64,000 bases of DNA. Origin: Enterococcus_I eurekensis. Lineage in GTDB: Bacteria > Bacillota > Bacilli > Lactobacillales > Enterococcaceae. Positions 7,797-16,492 of this stretch are shown here, in pieces (positions within the stretch are counted from its first letter, which is position 1; the number at the start of each line of letters is the position of its first letter). Location of the stretch: NCBI RefSeq assembly GCF_042654605.1, contig NZ_JBHSGT010000013.1, positions 62,001-126,000 of the forward strand, given 5' to 3'. Position numbers and translations under genes: made by a program. Below the pieces are notes generated by a model. It saw only the letters and a list, made by a program, of their open reading frames with translations, had not been told where the DNA came from and did not search any database.

Positions 7797-8988
7797 TATT
7801 TTCACCCTCCATTCGATTTTTAATTTGAATCACATCTTTATCGCCACGACCAGATAAACAAACAACTATAATCTTTTCTTTTGATAGGTTTGGAGCTAAT
7901 TTGATGAGGTGAGCTATTGCATGTGAACTTTCTAGGGCTGGAATAATCCCTTCTGTTCGAGAGAGTAAATGAAAAGCAGCGAGTGCTTCTTCATCGGTCA
8001 CCGCAACATATTTTGCTCGTTTAATATCTGCTAGATAAGAATGTTCCGGACCAACACCAGGATAATCAAGTCCAGCTGAAATCGAATACGGCTCGATGAC
8101 TTGACCGTCTTCATCTTGTAGTAAATACATCTTTGATCCATGGAGAATACCGACTTCGCCTTTTGTTAAAGTTGCTGCATGCTCACTTGTTTCTAGTCCC
8201 ATTCCCGCTGCTTCCACACCAATTAGTTCGACAGTTGAATCATTAATGAACGGGGCAAATAAACCAATCGCATTACTACCTCCCCCAATACAGGCCATCG
8301 CAATATCAGGTAACTTTCCTTCTTTTGTTAAAATTTGTTGCCGCGTTTCTTTTCCAATCACACTTTGAAAATCACGAACCATTTCCGGATAAGGATGAGG
8401 TCCCAAAGCCGAACCTAAAATATAATGCGTATCCTCAATATTGGCTACCCAGTAACGTAAAGCCTCATTGACTGCATCCTTTAAGGTATTATTGCCAGCT
8501 TCGACACTTTCAACTTTTGCCCCTAAAAGTTCCATGCGAAAAACATTCAAAGCTTGACGTTCGACATCTAAAGCACCCATGAAAACTGTACATTCCATAC
8601 CAAATAATGCAGCAGCTGTTGCGGTAGCGACACCATGTTGTCCAGCTCCCGTTTCAGCAATAATTTTCTTTTTCCCCATTTTCTTAGCTAGTAAGACTTG
8701 CCCTAAGGCATTGTTAATTTTATGGGCTCCCGTGTGATTTAAATCTTCCCGTTTTAAATAGATTTTGGCACCACCTAAATGCTTGGTTAGTTGTTCGGCT
8801 AAATATAAAGGTGTTTCACGTCCAACATAATCTTTTAAAATCGCAGCTAATTCTGCTTGAAATCCTTCGTCTTTTTTTGATAATTCATAGGCTTCACTTA
8901 ATTCTTTTAAGGCTTCCATCAACGTTTCTGGCACAAATTGACCACCATATTCGCCATAAAAGCCTTTTTCATCTGGTTGTTGGTACAT
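7789..8988 (-). CDS. trpB: Tryptophan synthase beta subunit
   Basis: A 399-residue PLP enzyme that condenses indole and serine to tryptophan. The PLP lysine lies in LNHTGAHKINNALGQ, the phosphate-binding glycine loop in CIGGGSNAIG, and GAGQHGVATA is also conserved. Length is standard for TrpB1. It is placed between trpF and trpA with a three-base gap upstream and an overlap downstream, so the alpha and beta subunits are made together. Confidence 0.97.
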   Translation of the reverse strand: MYQQPDEKGFYGEYGGQFVPETLMEALKELSEAYELSKKDEGFQAELAAILKDYVGRETPLYLAEQLTKHLGGAKIYLKREDLNHTGAHKINNALGQVLLAKKMGKKKIIAETGAGQHGVATATAAALFGMECTVFMGALDVERQALNVFRMELLGAKVESVEAGNNTLKDAVNEALRYWVANIEDTHYILGSALGPHPYPEMVRDFQSVIGKETRQQILTKEGKLPDIAMACIGGGSNAIGLFAPFINDSTVELIGVEAAGMGLETSEHAATLTKGEVGILHGSKMYLLQDEDGQVIEPYSISAGLDYPGVGPEHSYLADIKRAKYVAVTDEEALAAFHLLSRTEGIIPALESSHAIAHLIKLAPNLSKEKIIVVCLSGRGDKDVIQIKNRMEGENNA

Positions 8989-8991
8989 CTT

Positions 8992-9609
8992 CTAACCCCT
9001 AACTGCCTGTATGAAGGCCTGAATTTTTTGAATATCTTTTACACTATTTGTTTCAACCGCACTTGAGACATCGACGCCATATGGTTGAAAATAATGAATC
9101 GCAGCTTGAACATTTTTAGCACTTAAACCACCGGCCACCCAAAACTGCTTTTGTTGCAATTGTTGTTGGGTCTTTCTTGCTACAACAGACCAATCAAAAA
9201 CTTGACCATTGCCTCCAGCGTGCTGATGATTGCTCGGCGCATCGAGCAATAAACTGTTCGCCCGACTCCTCATAATTTGTTGCGATAAATCATTCGCTTG
9301 ACTATCCAATGCTTGAATCAGCGGTACCGTTATAACTTGATTTATCATGCTTGGTATTTCACCATGAATTTGAATAACATCAAGTTCAGCGATTTCGATG
9401 ATTCGCTGTAAATCGACGAATGATGGTGAAACAAACACTCCCACTTTCTTGACATTTTCTGGAACATTTTGTGTAATCTTCCGCACACATTCCGGCGTCA
9501 CCTGACGCTTGCTTGGGGCAAAAACAAAACCTAAATAATCGGCACCCGCAGCTACTGTCGCTTCCACGCTCGCTTGATTCATCAAGCCACAAATTTTAAC
9601 TTTTGTCAT
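8992..9609 (-). CDS. trpF: Phosphoribosylanthranilate isomerase
   Basis: A 205-residue TIM barrel performing the Amadori rearrangement of phosphoribosylanthranilate. The N-terminus TKVKICGLMNQASVEAT contains the catalytic Cys (KICG) and is followed by GADYLGFVFAPSKRQVTPE, diagnostic of TrpF; the C-terminal phosphate loop is VAGGLSAKNV and GVDVSSAVE. The ATG overlaps the trpC stop by four bases. trpC and trpF are separate genes here, unlike the enterobacterial fusion. Confidence 0.95.
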   Translation of the reverse strand: MTKVKICGLMNQASVEATVAAGADYLGFVFAPSKRQVTPECVRKITQNVPENVKKVGVFVSPSFVDLQRIIEIAELDVIQIHGEIPSMINQVITVPLIQALDSQANDLSQQIMRSRANSLLLDAPSNHQHAGGNGQVFDWSVVARKTQQQLQQKQFWVAGGLSAKNVQAAIHYFQPYGVDVSSAVETNSVKDIQKIQAFIQAVRG

Positions 9610-10364
9610 AAGCGTTGAACCTGTAACCTTTCCGCAACTTGTGCCGGATTTTCAGCACGCATCAGCGTTTCTCCAACTAAAACGGCCTGATAATTTTTGG
9701 CAACTTTTGCCACATCAGCCGCTGTTTTAAATCCCGATTCACTAATATAAACTACGTCTTGTTTACTTGGCGCTAACGCGACACTTGTTTCAAGCGTCAC
9801 ATCAAAGGTTTTTAAATTGCGGTTATTCACACCGATAATTTTGGCTCCCAATTGTTCCGCAATTGCCAGTTCTTTAGCATCATGCGTTTCGACTAAGACT
9901 TCTAAACCAAGTTTGGTCGCTTCTGCATAAAGCTCGTACAACTGCTCTAGTGACAAGGCCGCCACAATCAATAAAACAATACTTGCACCGGCATTTCGCG
10001 CTCGAATTAATTGCTTTTTGGAAATGATAAAGTCTTTGCATAAAATTGGAACAGCTACCACTTGACTGATTGCATGTAAATCATCGATAGAGCCTTTAAA
10101 AAAGACAGTATCAGTTAAAACAGAAATCGCACTCACTTTCGCTGCTTGATATTTTTGAGATTGTTCCAAAATATCAATTGTCGGTTGAATGTCCCCCTTT
10201 GAAGGTGAAGCACGTTTAATTTCACCGATTAAATGCATCCGCTCGGGCTTATTTTTGACCGTTTCATAAAAAGAAGCGCGTGGTCGGAACTCTTGCAACA
10301 CTTCGTCTGGTAGTTGCGCAACTTCACGTGCTTTTTCTTGTAAGATTTTATCTAAAAAATTCAT
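9606..10364 (-). CDS. trpC: Indole-3-glycerol-phosphate synthase
   Basis: A 252-residue enzyme closing the indole ring. The start is the ATG at 10364 (MNFLDKILQEKAREV), preceded by AGGAAG/AGGAGG; an upstream in-frame extension of 29 codons reads into trpD and lacks a ribosome binding site. Family motifs: GEIKRASPSKGDI with the catalytic Lys, LCKDFIISKKQLIRARNAGA, VETHDAKEL, IGVNNRNLKTF and YISESG. It lies in the usual position between trpD and trpF. Confidence 0.96.
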   Translation of the reverse strand: MNFLDKILQEKAREVAQLPDEVLQEFRPRASFYETVKNKPERMHLIGEIKRASPSKGDIQPTIDILEQSQKYQAAKVSAISVLTDTVFFKGSIDDLHAISQVVAVPILCKDFIISKKQLIRARNAGASIVLLIVAALSLEQLYELYAEATKLGLEVLVETHDAKELAIAEQLGAKIIGVNNRNLKTFDVTLETSVALAPSKQDVVYISESGFKTAADVAKVAKNYQAVLVGETLMRAENPAQVAERLQVQRL

Positions 10365-10374
10365 CGACTTCCTC

Positions 10375-11379
10375 CTATTTTTGCGCTTGTAGTAAGGCTT
10401 GTAATTTATCGAAAGCTGCACCAGATGCAATACAGGTTCGAGCCAAGGCAAATCCTTCCTCTAATGTTTTGACTTTTCCATTAGCGAAAAATCCTAGACC
10501 AGCATTCAAAACAACCGTTTCTAGATAAGGGGAGGCTTGATTGGTTAGGACGTTCTTTAAAATTTCTGCGTTTTGCTGTGCATCGCCTCCAAGAATTGCT
10601 GCTAATGGTAGTGGCTCAAAGCCATAGTCTGCTGGATTTAGAACAAATTCTTGCACCTGTCCCTTTTCTAACAGCGCACACTGGGTTACACCCGATAAAT
10701 TCGCCTCGTCCATCCCAGAAGCACCATGTAAAACAATTGCACGCTTGCGTCCAAGTTGACCTAGGGTTGCCGCAGTATCAACGATTGTTTCACCCGCATA
10801 AGTTCCCATTAACTGTGTTTCTAGCTGTACCGGATTAATCAGTGGCCCTAACATATTAAAAATGGTCGGTGTCGCCAGTTCTTTACGGATTTTCATCACG
10901 GCTCGCATACTTGGATGCATGGCTGGCGCATATAAAAAAGCAATCCCAATTTCATTCAACCAATCCGCTAGTTCCTCTGGTTTGGTTTCTAAACGTAATC
11001 CCAGCTGCTCTAAAGTATCCGCACTACCCGAACGGCTTGAAATACTACGGTTACCGTGCTTTGCCATGACAATCCCACCAGCAGCTAAGACAAATGCAGC
11101 TGTTGTCGACACATTAAAGCTGTTGGAATGATCACCACCCGTACCACAATTATCCATCGAATTTTGTGGTGTATTTGTCACACGTAGCGCATTTTTTTGC
11201 ATGACTTTAGCAAAAGCCGAAAGCTCAGCTACACTCACACCCTTGTATTTTAAAGCGACTAATAAGGCACCTAATTGCCCTTCAGAAAATTCTTGCCTAA
11301 AAATCGATTCTGCAATTTGTTGCATCTCTTCAAAAGATAAATGTTGCCCTTGATATAATTGTTCGAATAATTGCTGCAT
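10375..11379 (-). CDS. trpD: Anthranilate phosphoribosyltransferase
   Basis: A 334-residue enzyme transferring phosphoribose from PRPP to anthranilate. The signatures DNCGTGGDHSNSFNVSTTAAF (shortened here to its core GTGGD), KHGNRSISSRSGSAD and FLYAPAMHPSMRAV, FNMLGPLINP are those of TrpD. The ATG directly follows the trpG stop (TAAATG), so translation is coupled. TrpD is not fused to TrpG. Confidence 0.96.
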   Translation of the reverse strand: MQQLFEQLYQGQHLSFEEMQQIAESIFRQEFSEGQLGALLVALKYKGVSVAELSAFAKVMQKNALRVTNTPQNSMDNCGTGGDHSNSFNVSTTAAFVLAAGGIVMAKHGNRSISSRSGSADTLEQLGLRLETKPEELADWLNEIGIAFLYAPAMHPSMRAVMKIRKELATPTIFNMLGPLINPVQLETQLMGTYAGETIVDTAATLGQLGRKRAIVLHGASGMDEANLSGVTQCALLEKGQVQEFVLNPADYGFEPLPLAAILGGDAQQNAEILKNVLTNQASPYLETVVLNAGLGFFANGKVKTLEEGFALARTCIASGAAFDKLQALLQAQK

Positions 11380-11943
11380 TTAACTCGCCTCCACGACTTT
11401 CATAAAAGTATCAATCATGTGTTGTCCTTGTGGCGTTCCCAAAGATTCCGGATGAAATTGCAACCCAAAAACCGGATAATCTTGGTGCTCCACCGCCATA
11501 ATCCCATCCGAACACTCGGCGGTTATTTTTAAGCAAGAGGGCAATGTTTCACGTTCAATAATATACGAATGGTAACGCATCACCGTAAGCTCGCCTTCAA
11601 TTGATTGAAATAGACCGGATTTTTGATATTGAATCATCGATTGTTTTCCATGGATAATTTTCGGTGCTCGAATGACCTTGCCACCAAAAACTTCCCCTAA
11701 AGCTTGATGCCCCAGACAGATACCTAGAATCGGTTTCTCGCGGTACATTTGTTCAATTATCGTTGTCAGTAAGCCGGCTTCCTTTGGTAAACCCGGTCCT
11801 GGCGATAATACAATCCCTTGCGCTTTTTGTGCCATTGCTAATAAAGTTGGATCATCATTTCGTAAGACTGTGATTTCTACCTCGCCAAATTGTTGCACGA
11901 GATTATACGTAAATGAATCATAATTATCGACAAGTAAAATCAT
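11380..11943 (-). CDS. trpG: Anthranilate synthase glutamine amidotransferase subunit
   Basis: A 187-residue class I glutamine amidotransferase that delivers ammonia to TrpE. The oxyanion loop and nucleophile are seen in ILSPGPGLP and GICLGHQALGE (Cys), and the catalytic His-Glu in FGLQFHPESLGTPQG. In many Firmicutes such a subunit also serves para-aminobenzoate synthesis; with trpE adjacent and overlapping by four bases this one is primarily for tryptophan. Confidence 0.95.
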   Translation of the reverse strand: MILLVDNYDSFTYNLVQQFGEVEITVLRNDDPTLLAMAQKAQGIVLSPGPGLPKEAGLLTTIIEQMYREKPILGICLGHQALGEVFGGKVIRAPKIIHGKQSMIQYQKSGLFQSIEGELTVMRYHSYIIERETLPSCLKITAECSDGIMAVEHQDYPVFGLQFHPESLGTPQGQHMIDTFMKVVEAS

Positions 11944-13328
11944 CTTTCTCCGACCTCCAATAATGTTTTAGCTTTTTGTAATGTTTCAAAATATTCAGCA
12001 GTTGGATCCGAATCGTAAACAATCCCAGCACCCGCTTGGACGTACGCTCGTTGATTTTTTAAGACGAGCGTACGAATACCAATTGCAAAATCCGCTTGAT
12101 TGTCTTGCGAGAAATAACCGATGGCACCGGCATAGACACCACGTTTAACTGGTTCCCATTCGTAAATCCGTTGCATTGCTCGAATTTTTGGCGCCCCACT
12201 GACTGTCCCAGCTGGTAGCGTGGCTTTTAACGCATCCATCGCGGTTAAGCCTTTTTTTAATTTCCCCTCAACTAGCGAAACGATATGCATCACATAGCGA
12301 TATCTTTCAATCACCATATAAAGTGGGACCGTCACACTGCCGACTTCAGCAATTCGACCAATATCGTTTCGTCCCAGGTCAATCAGCATCAAATGCTCCG
12401 CTCGTTCTTTTTCATCGGCCAACAACTCTTCGGCTAATTGATTGTCTTCAGCTTTGGTTGCGCCCCGTTTACGCGTACCGGCAATTGGGTTTGTCATGAC
12501 TTTCTGCCCCTTAACTTGCAATAAACTTTCGGGTGAAGAACCGATGACCTTCGTCCCTTCATTGAAATCTAAATAATACAAATAAGCTGACGGGTTCGAA
12601 AGGCGCAACTTACGATAATAATCAAAAGGATTTTGCTTAAATACCCCAGATAACCTTTGGGATGGCACAACTTGAAATAAATCACCGTGAGTAATGTATT
12701 CCTTGGCCTTATTGACCACTTCTTCAAATGCTTCTTGTGTAAAATGACTTGTAAAAGCTAATTTTTCTGGGAGAAGCGTCGTTTGTTCTTCTTTCGTCGG
12801 GGTTTGCAGTTCCCTTTCCAAGATGGCTAGCTGACTGTCCAGTTCCCCTTCCGCTCGTTGACTATAAGTATTTTCCACGACTAATGTCAGCGCTTCTTTT
12901 TGGTGATCAAAAATAACAAAACTTTCAAAAATAAATAAATCAATATCTGGAATATTCAACTCATCCCGTGGAATCTCACCTAGATTTTCATAGCAAGCAA
13001 TCACGTCATAGCCGATATAGCCAATGGCACCACCTTGAAAAGGCAGCTCTTCTCGTAATTGATTATCGGTTAAAACATATTGCTCGATTTCTTTTAACGG
13101 ATCTTTCGTTGGGTACTCTTTTTTTTCAGCCGTCAAATGATTACAAACACTAAAAATTCCTGCTTGAAATTGAAGCTCAAAAACGGGATTAAAGGCGATC
13201 ACTGAGTAACGACTTGATTCTTTCTCACGTGGAATACTTTCCAGCAAACATTTATTTTTTCCTCTAATTCGTAAAAAGGCTGATACTGGTGTGATGCAAT
13301 CAGCATTGATTATTTTCGTTTTTCTCAT
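11940..13328 (-). CDS. trpE: Anthranilate synthase component I
   Basis: A 462-residue chorismate-using enzyme, first of the pathway and first gene of the operon. C-terminal chorismate-binding motifs are clear: GSSPESLLQVKG, NPIAGTRKRGATKAED, MLIDLGRNDIGRIAEVG, and PAGTVSGAPKIRAM. The N-terminal feedback region holds LLESIPREKESSRYSVIAF, related to the LLES tryptophan-binding motif. The ATG follows AAAGGGGAG. Transcription enters through two T-boxes upstream. Confidence 0.96.
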   Translation of the reverse strand: MRKTKIINADCITPVSAFLRIRGKNKCLLESIPREKESSRYSVIAFNPVFELQFQAGIFSVCNHLTAEKKEYPTKDPLKEIEQYVLTDNQLREELPFQGGAIGYIGYDVIACYENLGEIPRDELNIPDIDLFIFESFVIFDHQKEALTLVVENTYSQRAEGELDSQLAILERELQTPTKEEQTTLLPEKLAFTSHFTQEAFEEVVNKAKEYITHGDLFQVVPSQRLSGVFKQNPFDYYRKLRLSNPSAYLYYLDFNEGTKVIGSSPESLLQVKGQKVMTNPIAGTRKRGATKAEDNQLAEELLADEKERAEHLMLIDLGRNDIGRIAEVGSVTVPLYMVIERYRYVMHIVSLVEGKLKKGLTAMDALKATLPAGTVSGAPKIRAMQRIYEWEPVKRGVYAGAIGYFSQDNQADFAIGIRTLVLKNQRAYVQAGAGIVYDSDPTAEYFETLQKAKTLLEVGER

Positions 13329-13351
13329 GTTGACACTCCCCTTTGTTATTT

Positions 13352-13615
13352 ATAAAAAAAAGCCCTCAAATCATCACAAAAATAGCAACGATTTGAGGGC
13401 GAAAATTCGCGGTACCACCTCAATTGATTTAGTCAAAAACCTAAATCCACTTAATCAGCTGCCCAACAGCAACCTTCCTCTATATCGGGAGTACCCGGAA
13501 ATCTCCTACTCTATCTTCAAAGATTCATCTACTAAGCCCATTCATGTATCTCAATGTTTGTTTACTTCTCACCGACTGTAAACTCTCTGGAAACATTTTT
13601 TAGATTCATTACTCT
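13352..13615 (-). promoter_or_regulatory. Trp operon T-box leader, proximal copy (UGG specifier)
   Basis: On the minus strand the conserved T-box sequence TGAGGTGGTACCGCG is at 13422-13408. It is followed by a terminator stem GCCCTCAAATC...GATTTGAGGGC and a T run just upstream of trpE. The specifier position reads GAA-TGG-G at 13540-13538, a tryptophan codon. Uncharged tRNA-Trp should bind and favour the antiterminator. This is the second of two tandem T-boxes. Confidence 0.93.
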
Positions 13616-13651
13616 TCTTAGTTTCGATTGATTATTTAATTTAAAACAACA

Positions 13652-13920
13652 AAAAAGCCCTCAACACGCCAAATAGCGTTGTTGAGGGCGATAACATTCA
13701 CGGTGCCACCTCAAAAGAATGAACAAGTACTTCATTTTCTCAATCAAGTATCAAACAATACTCTTCCTCTGTAACGGGAGTACCCGGATAAAGCCTACTA
13801 GATTCAGCTTTTCAGCACGGAAGTCCATTTCATCTAAAGGATTTACTGATTCCCACCACCATCAGCTCGCTGTAAAATTCGCTCTAAATTACTTCTCTTC
13901 CGTCTTGCTTTTTAAGATTG
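13652..13920 (-). promoter_or_regulatory. Trp operon T-box leader, distal copy (UGG specifier)
   Basis: A second full T-box element lies immediately upstream. T-box sequence TGAGGTGGCACCGTGA is at 13713-13698, the terminator pair GCCCTCAAC...GTTGAGGGC and T run at about 13690-13652, and the specifier GAAA-TGG-A at 13827-13825. Transcripts must pass both switches to reach trpE, which sharpens repression in tryptophan sufficiency. Confidence 0.93.
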
Positions 13921-13925
13921 AGTTT

Positions 13926-13954
13926 ATCTTACATGAGAATAAAATGAATGTCAA
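13926..13954 (-). promoter_or_regulatory. Promoter of the trp operon
   Basis: Minus strand -35 TTGACA (13954-13949), 17-bp spacer, -10 TAAGAT (13931-13926). A start near 13920 would place the whole distal T-box in the leader. Confidence 0.85.
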
Positions 13955-13995
13955 CGATAAACACTCATTTATTTTTAATCTTGATTCATCAGTAG

Positions 13996-14445
13996 CTATT
14001 GATGAACAACTTCAAACTTTTCAAAAATAATCATCATTTCAGGATGATACGCGTAACCAACGATTTTGCCAACAGCGTCAAAAAACTCCATATGCTTTTC
14101 TTGCCAAGTTTCTAAGGTTAAATCTTCCCCTTCTAAACGGCAAATATCATACGTCATCTCATTGAATTTTAGTTTGATGACTTCGGTTGTTTGAATAATG
14201 CATTTTGGATTACCCGCAAAATCAGTCACAATCGAATAATCACCGACTTGCGGTTCTCTTTCATTTGTTAAGATATATTCTTCTTCAGCTGAACTCGTCG
14301 CACTTTTTTTTCCTTCCAAAACAAGCTGCAATAAATGCTCGGCTGATTGCTGGTCATGTCCGAAGTAAAAAGCTTCAAGATATCTTGTGTCTAATGCTTG
14401 ATTTTGTTTCATTAAAAAATGGTTCCAATAAGATTCAATATTCAT
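13996..14445 (-). CDS. ASCH-domain protein
   Basis: A 149-residue cytoplasmic protein starting at ATG 14445 (MNIESYWNHFL) after GAAAGGGGGA; an upstream 18-codon extension has no ribosome binding site. ASCH-fold features: LVLEGKKSATSS (the nucleic-acid-facing GKK loop), QVGDYSIVTDFAGNPKCIIQTTEV, and CRLEGEDLTLETWQEKHMEFF. ASCH proteins of this size are thought to bind RNA or act as nucleoside amidohydrolases; the exact role here is unknown. It lies 58 bp downstream of the riboswitch-controlled membrane protein and may be co-transcribed with it. Confidence 0.85.
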   Translation of the reverse strand: MNIESYWNHFLMKQNQALDTRYLEAFYFGHDQQSAEHLLQLVLEGKKSATSSAEEEYILTNEREPQVGDYSIVTDFAGNPKCIIQTTEVIKLKFNEMTYDICRLEGEDLTLETWQEKHMEFFDAVGKIVGYAYHPEMMIIFEKFEVVHQ

Positions 14446-14503
14446 ACTAATCCCCCTTTCAAACGTCATTCTTATTTTATCAGATTGGATGGCTTTCACA
14501 AAA

Positions 14504-15184
14504 TCACAAGGTGAATTGATTCCAACTTTGCCAAAAAAGAAACAGAATTACACTAATTAAAATAACTGGAACGAGCACTTTCTTCCATTGAATCATCTTG
14601 ATTTGAATCCAGTGATAAAACTGATCAAAACGAGCTTCTTGCGTACGATAAACAACATACATAATCATTAATGGTCCCATATAAATAAGATTGTAAATAA
14701 CCATTAAACCAATGACCGTCCAATATGAAAAGCTTTGATTCATCAACCAACCAATAAAAGCAAAATACGGTAACGCTGTTGCTAACTCTGAAATTGTCGC
14801 ACCTATGCCTAATAAAACTAATGCCAATGGTGAAACAGAACCTTTAATCGTCACTTTGACCTCTTCTTCTTTGGTACGACGAATCAACCAAAAATAGCGA
14901 ATTAAATATAAAATCAGACCCACGGCACCAATCAAAGTAATTATTGAAAGATACGGTGTCACGCTTGTTTTTATTTGATTCCATAACTGAATCAAAATAT
15001 CTGATAAACTAAAATAAAATAACACTCCCCCTAAAAAATTAACGAATCCTGTCGTCAAAATAAAATACCAAATATCCCTTGGTTTCTTGACCAATCCTTG
15101 TAAAACAAATTGTTGTCCAATCGCCATTGGATTGAGACTATCAAAAGCACTTGTTGAAATCGTTACTAGTAAAACTTGCCACAT
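14504..15184 (-). CDS. SfLAP/GAP-like membrane protein (LysE clan) under a guanidine-I riboswitch
   Basis: A 226-residue protein with about six membrane segments starting at ATG 15184 (MWQVLLVTISTSAFDSLNPM). An ATG further up overlaps the riboswitch terminator and has no ribosome binding site. The start DSLNP...IGQQFVLQGLVKKPRDIWYF, a charged cytoplasmic loop near 105-120, and PYFAFIGWL-type helices fit the SfLAP/GAP membrane family, distant relatives of LysE exporters. The leader carries a well-conserved guanidine-I aptamer, whose usual targets export or degrade guanidine; I infer export of guanidinium or a related cation. It is not an SMR (EmrE/SugE) protein, which makes the pairing notable. 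Confidence 0.75.
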   Translation of the reverse strand: MWQVLLVTISTSAFDSLNPMAIGQQFVLQGLVKKPRDIWYFILTTGFVNFLGGVLFYFSLSDILIQLWNQIKTSVTPYLSIITLIGAVGLILYLIRYFWLIRRTKEEEVKVTIKGSVSPLALVLLGIGATISELATALPYFAFIGWLMNQSFSYWTVIGLMVIYNLIYMGPLMIMYVVYRTQEARFDQFYHWIQIKMIQWKKVLVPVILISVILFLFWQSWNQFTL

Positions 15185-15203
15185 CTTTTTTCCTCCTCTA
15201 AAA

Positions 15204-15320
15204 TAAAAAAGCCAAGGGGCAACGATCAAATGATCATTACTCCTAGGCTTTTTTCCTACCGTGTACGCAGTGCGCGTTTTCTCTCGGACCAGACTAGTTA
15301 AACTACGGAACCCTAGAAAA
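15204..15320 (-). promoter_or_regulatory. Guanidine-I (ykkC) riboswitch with expression-platform terminator
   Basis: On the minus strand the aptamer shows the ykkC signature blocks in order: CTAGGGTTCCG, a short hairpin (GTAG-TTTA-ACTA), CTGGTCCGAGAG, a second hairpin (CGCG-CACT-GCG), ACACGG, and GGAAAAAAGCCTAGGAG. The 3' segment AGCCTAGG can instead pair with CCTTGGCT (15219-15211 region) to form a terminator ending in TTTTTT. Ligand binding should hold the aptamer and allow read-through. The ribosome binding site GAGGAGG follows. Confidence 0.92.
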
Positions 15321-15341
15321 CCTTTTTATTTAAGTCCCATC

Positions 15342-15369
15342 ATTATAGCAACTCTAAATGGGAAGTCAA
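15342..15369 (-). promoter_or_regulatory. Promoter of the guanidine-riboswitch transcript
   Basis: Minus-strand -35 TTGACT (15369-15364), 16-bp spacer, perfect -10 TATAAT (15347-15342), about 20 bp before the aptamer. Confidence 0.85.
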
Positions 15370-15398
15370 GGTGACTGTTTGAAAATAATTTTTGCCTT

Positions 15399-16370
15399 TT
15401 ACAGTAATTCTTTTCTTAATGTTTCAACATCAATTGGAGATAAATATTTTGGCGCGATATCAAAAACGGTATAGGCACCAAATTGTTTTTCATTCGCTAA
15501 ACGAACACACGCGCGCGCATAAGCGACAAGGACACTTGCGGTAAATTCTGGATTACTATCTAAGTGTAGGTTGTATTCAATCACTTGTTTGGTCGACTCG
15601 TTTGTCACACCTGTATGCAGTACAGTACCGCCATGTGGAGCTGCTTTGTGGTTTTTATTTAATTCTTCTTGTGAAATTACATGAATCGTTGTATCGTAAT
15701 CGGCAAAATAATTCGGCATCGTCACGATTTCTTCGCGAATCGCCACTTCATCAGCTCCAGCTTCTAAAACAATAAAACATTCACGTAAATGTTTGTCACG
15801 TGTCGTTAATTCTAATTTTTCTCCTGCTTTAAGTCGTTCAATAATCTCCGTATTTGGAATGGTATATTGTGTGGCATCAGCAATGCCATCGATTCTTCTT
15901 AAAGCATCCGAATGGCCTTGGCTCACACCTTTCCCCCAGAAAGTATAGGTTTCTCCTTGCGGTAAGATACTTTGTGCGTAGAGGCGATTTAAACTAAAGA
16001 GCCCTGGATCCCAACCTGTTGAAATCACTGAAACCTGCTTATTTTCTTTAGCGATTTTATCGACTTTCGCAAAATGTTCTGGAATTTTTGCATGGGTATC
16101 GAAACTATCCACCGTGTTGAAATATTGCGTTATTTCTGGCGTTTGAACGGGTAAATCTGTTGCGGAACCACCGCATAAAATACAGACATCAATCTCACCT
16201 TTTTTTGCTAATAAATCATTCATGTGATAGGCCGTTGCACCTTGTGTTTCAACCGTTTCAGGAGCTCTTCTTGTAAATACCCCAACTAAATTCATATCAG
16301 GGTTTTGTCTTAGTGCGAATTCAACACCTCGACCTAAATTTCCATAACCAATAATTGCGACTCTAATCAT
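15399..16370 (-). CDS. ddh: meso-Diaminopimelate D-dehydrogenase
   Basis: A 323-residue NADPH enzyme that reversibly aminates tetrahydrodipicolinate to meso-DAP in one step. The Rossmann start is IRVAIIGYGNLGRGVE; VDSFDTHAKIPEHF, VISTGWDPGLFSLNR, WGKGVSQGHSDALRRIDGI and HLDSNPEFTASVLVAYARA are family motifs. The length matches known Ddh proteins. Lactobacillales of this kind mostly use L-Lys in peptidoglycan, so the enzyme probably feeds lysine synthesis. No other lysine genes are adjacent, and it sits as a single gene with ribosome binding site AGGAGTG. Confidence 0.93.
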   Translation of the reverse strand: MIRVAIIGYGNLGRGVEFALRQNPDMNLVGVFTRRAPETVETQGATAYHMNDLLAKKGEIDVCILCGGSATDLPVQTPEITQYFNTVDSFDTHAKIPEHFAKVDKIAKENKQVSVISTGWDPGLFSLNRLYAQSILPQGETYTFWGKGVSQGHSDALRRIDGIADATQYTIPNTEIIERLKAGEKLELTTRDKHLRECFIVLEAGADEVAIREEIVTMPNYFADYDTTIHVISQEELNKNHKAAPHGGTVLHTGVTNESTKQVIEYNLHLDSNPEFTASVLVAYARACVRLANEKQFGAYTVFDIAPKYLSPIDVETLRKELL

Positions 16371-16441
16371 TTACTTCACTCCTTTTCGTTGAATAAAAAA
16401 AGTATACTACAATTATCATTCAAAAGACAAATTCAAGATAA

Positions 16442-16488
16442 AACCCATGTACTCTTATTAAATAAATAAGAAGACATGGGTTCATTTT
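16442..16488. terminator. Hairpin terminator after the DUF1456 gene
   Basis: Stem AACCCATGT...ACATGGGTT with an AT-rich interior. It lies between the DUF1456 gene and the ddh promoter region; T-rich on either side, so usable in both directions. Confidence 0.65.
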
Positions 16489-16492
16489 TTAA

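Noticed and set aside
15204..15320. Third T-box upstream of the membrane protein gene
   Set aside because: There is no TGGNACC T-box core or specifier stem; the conserved blocks are those of the guanidine-I aptamer.
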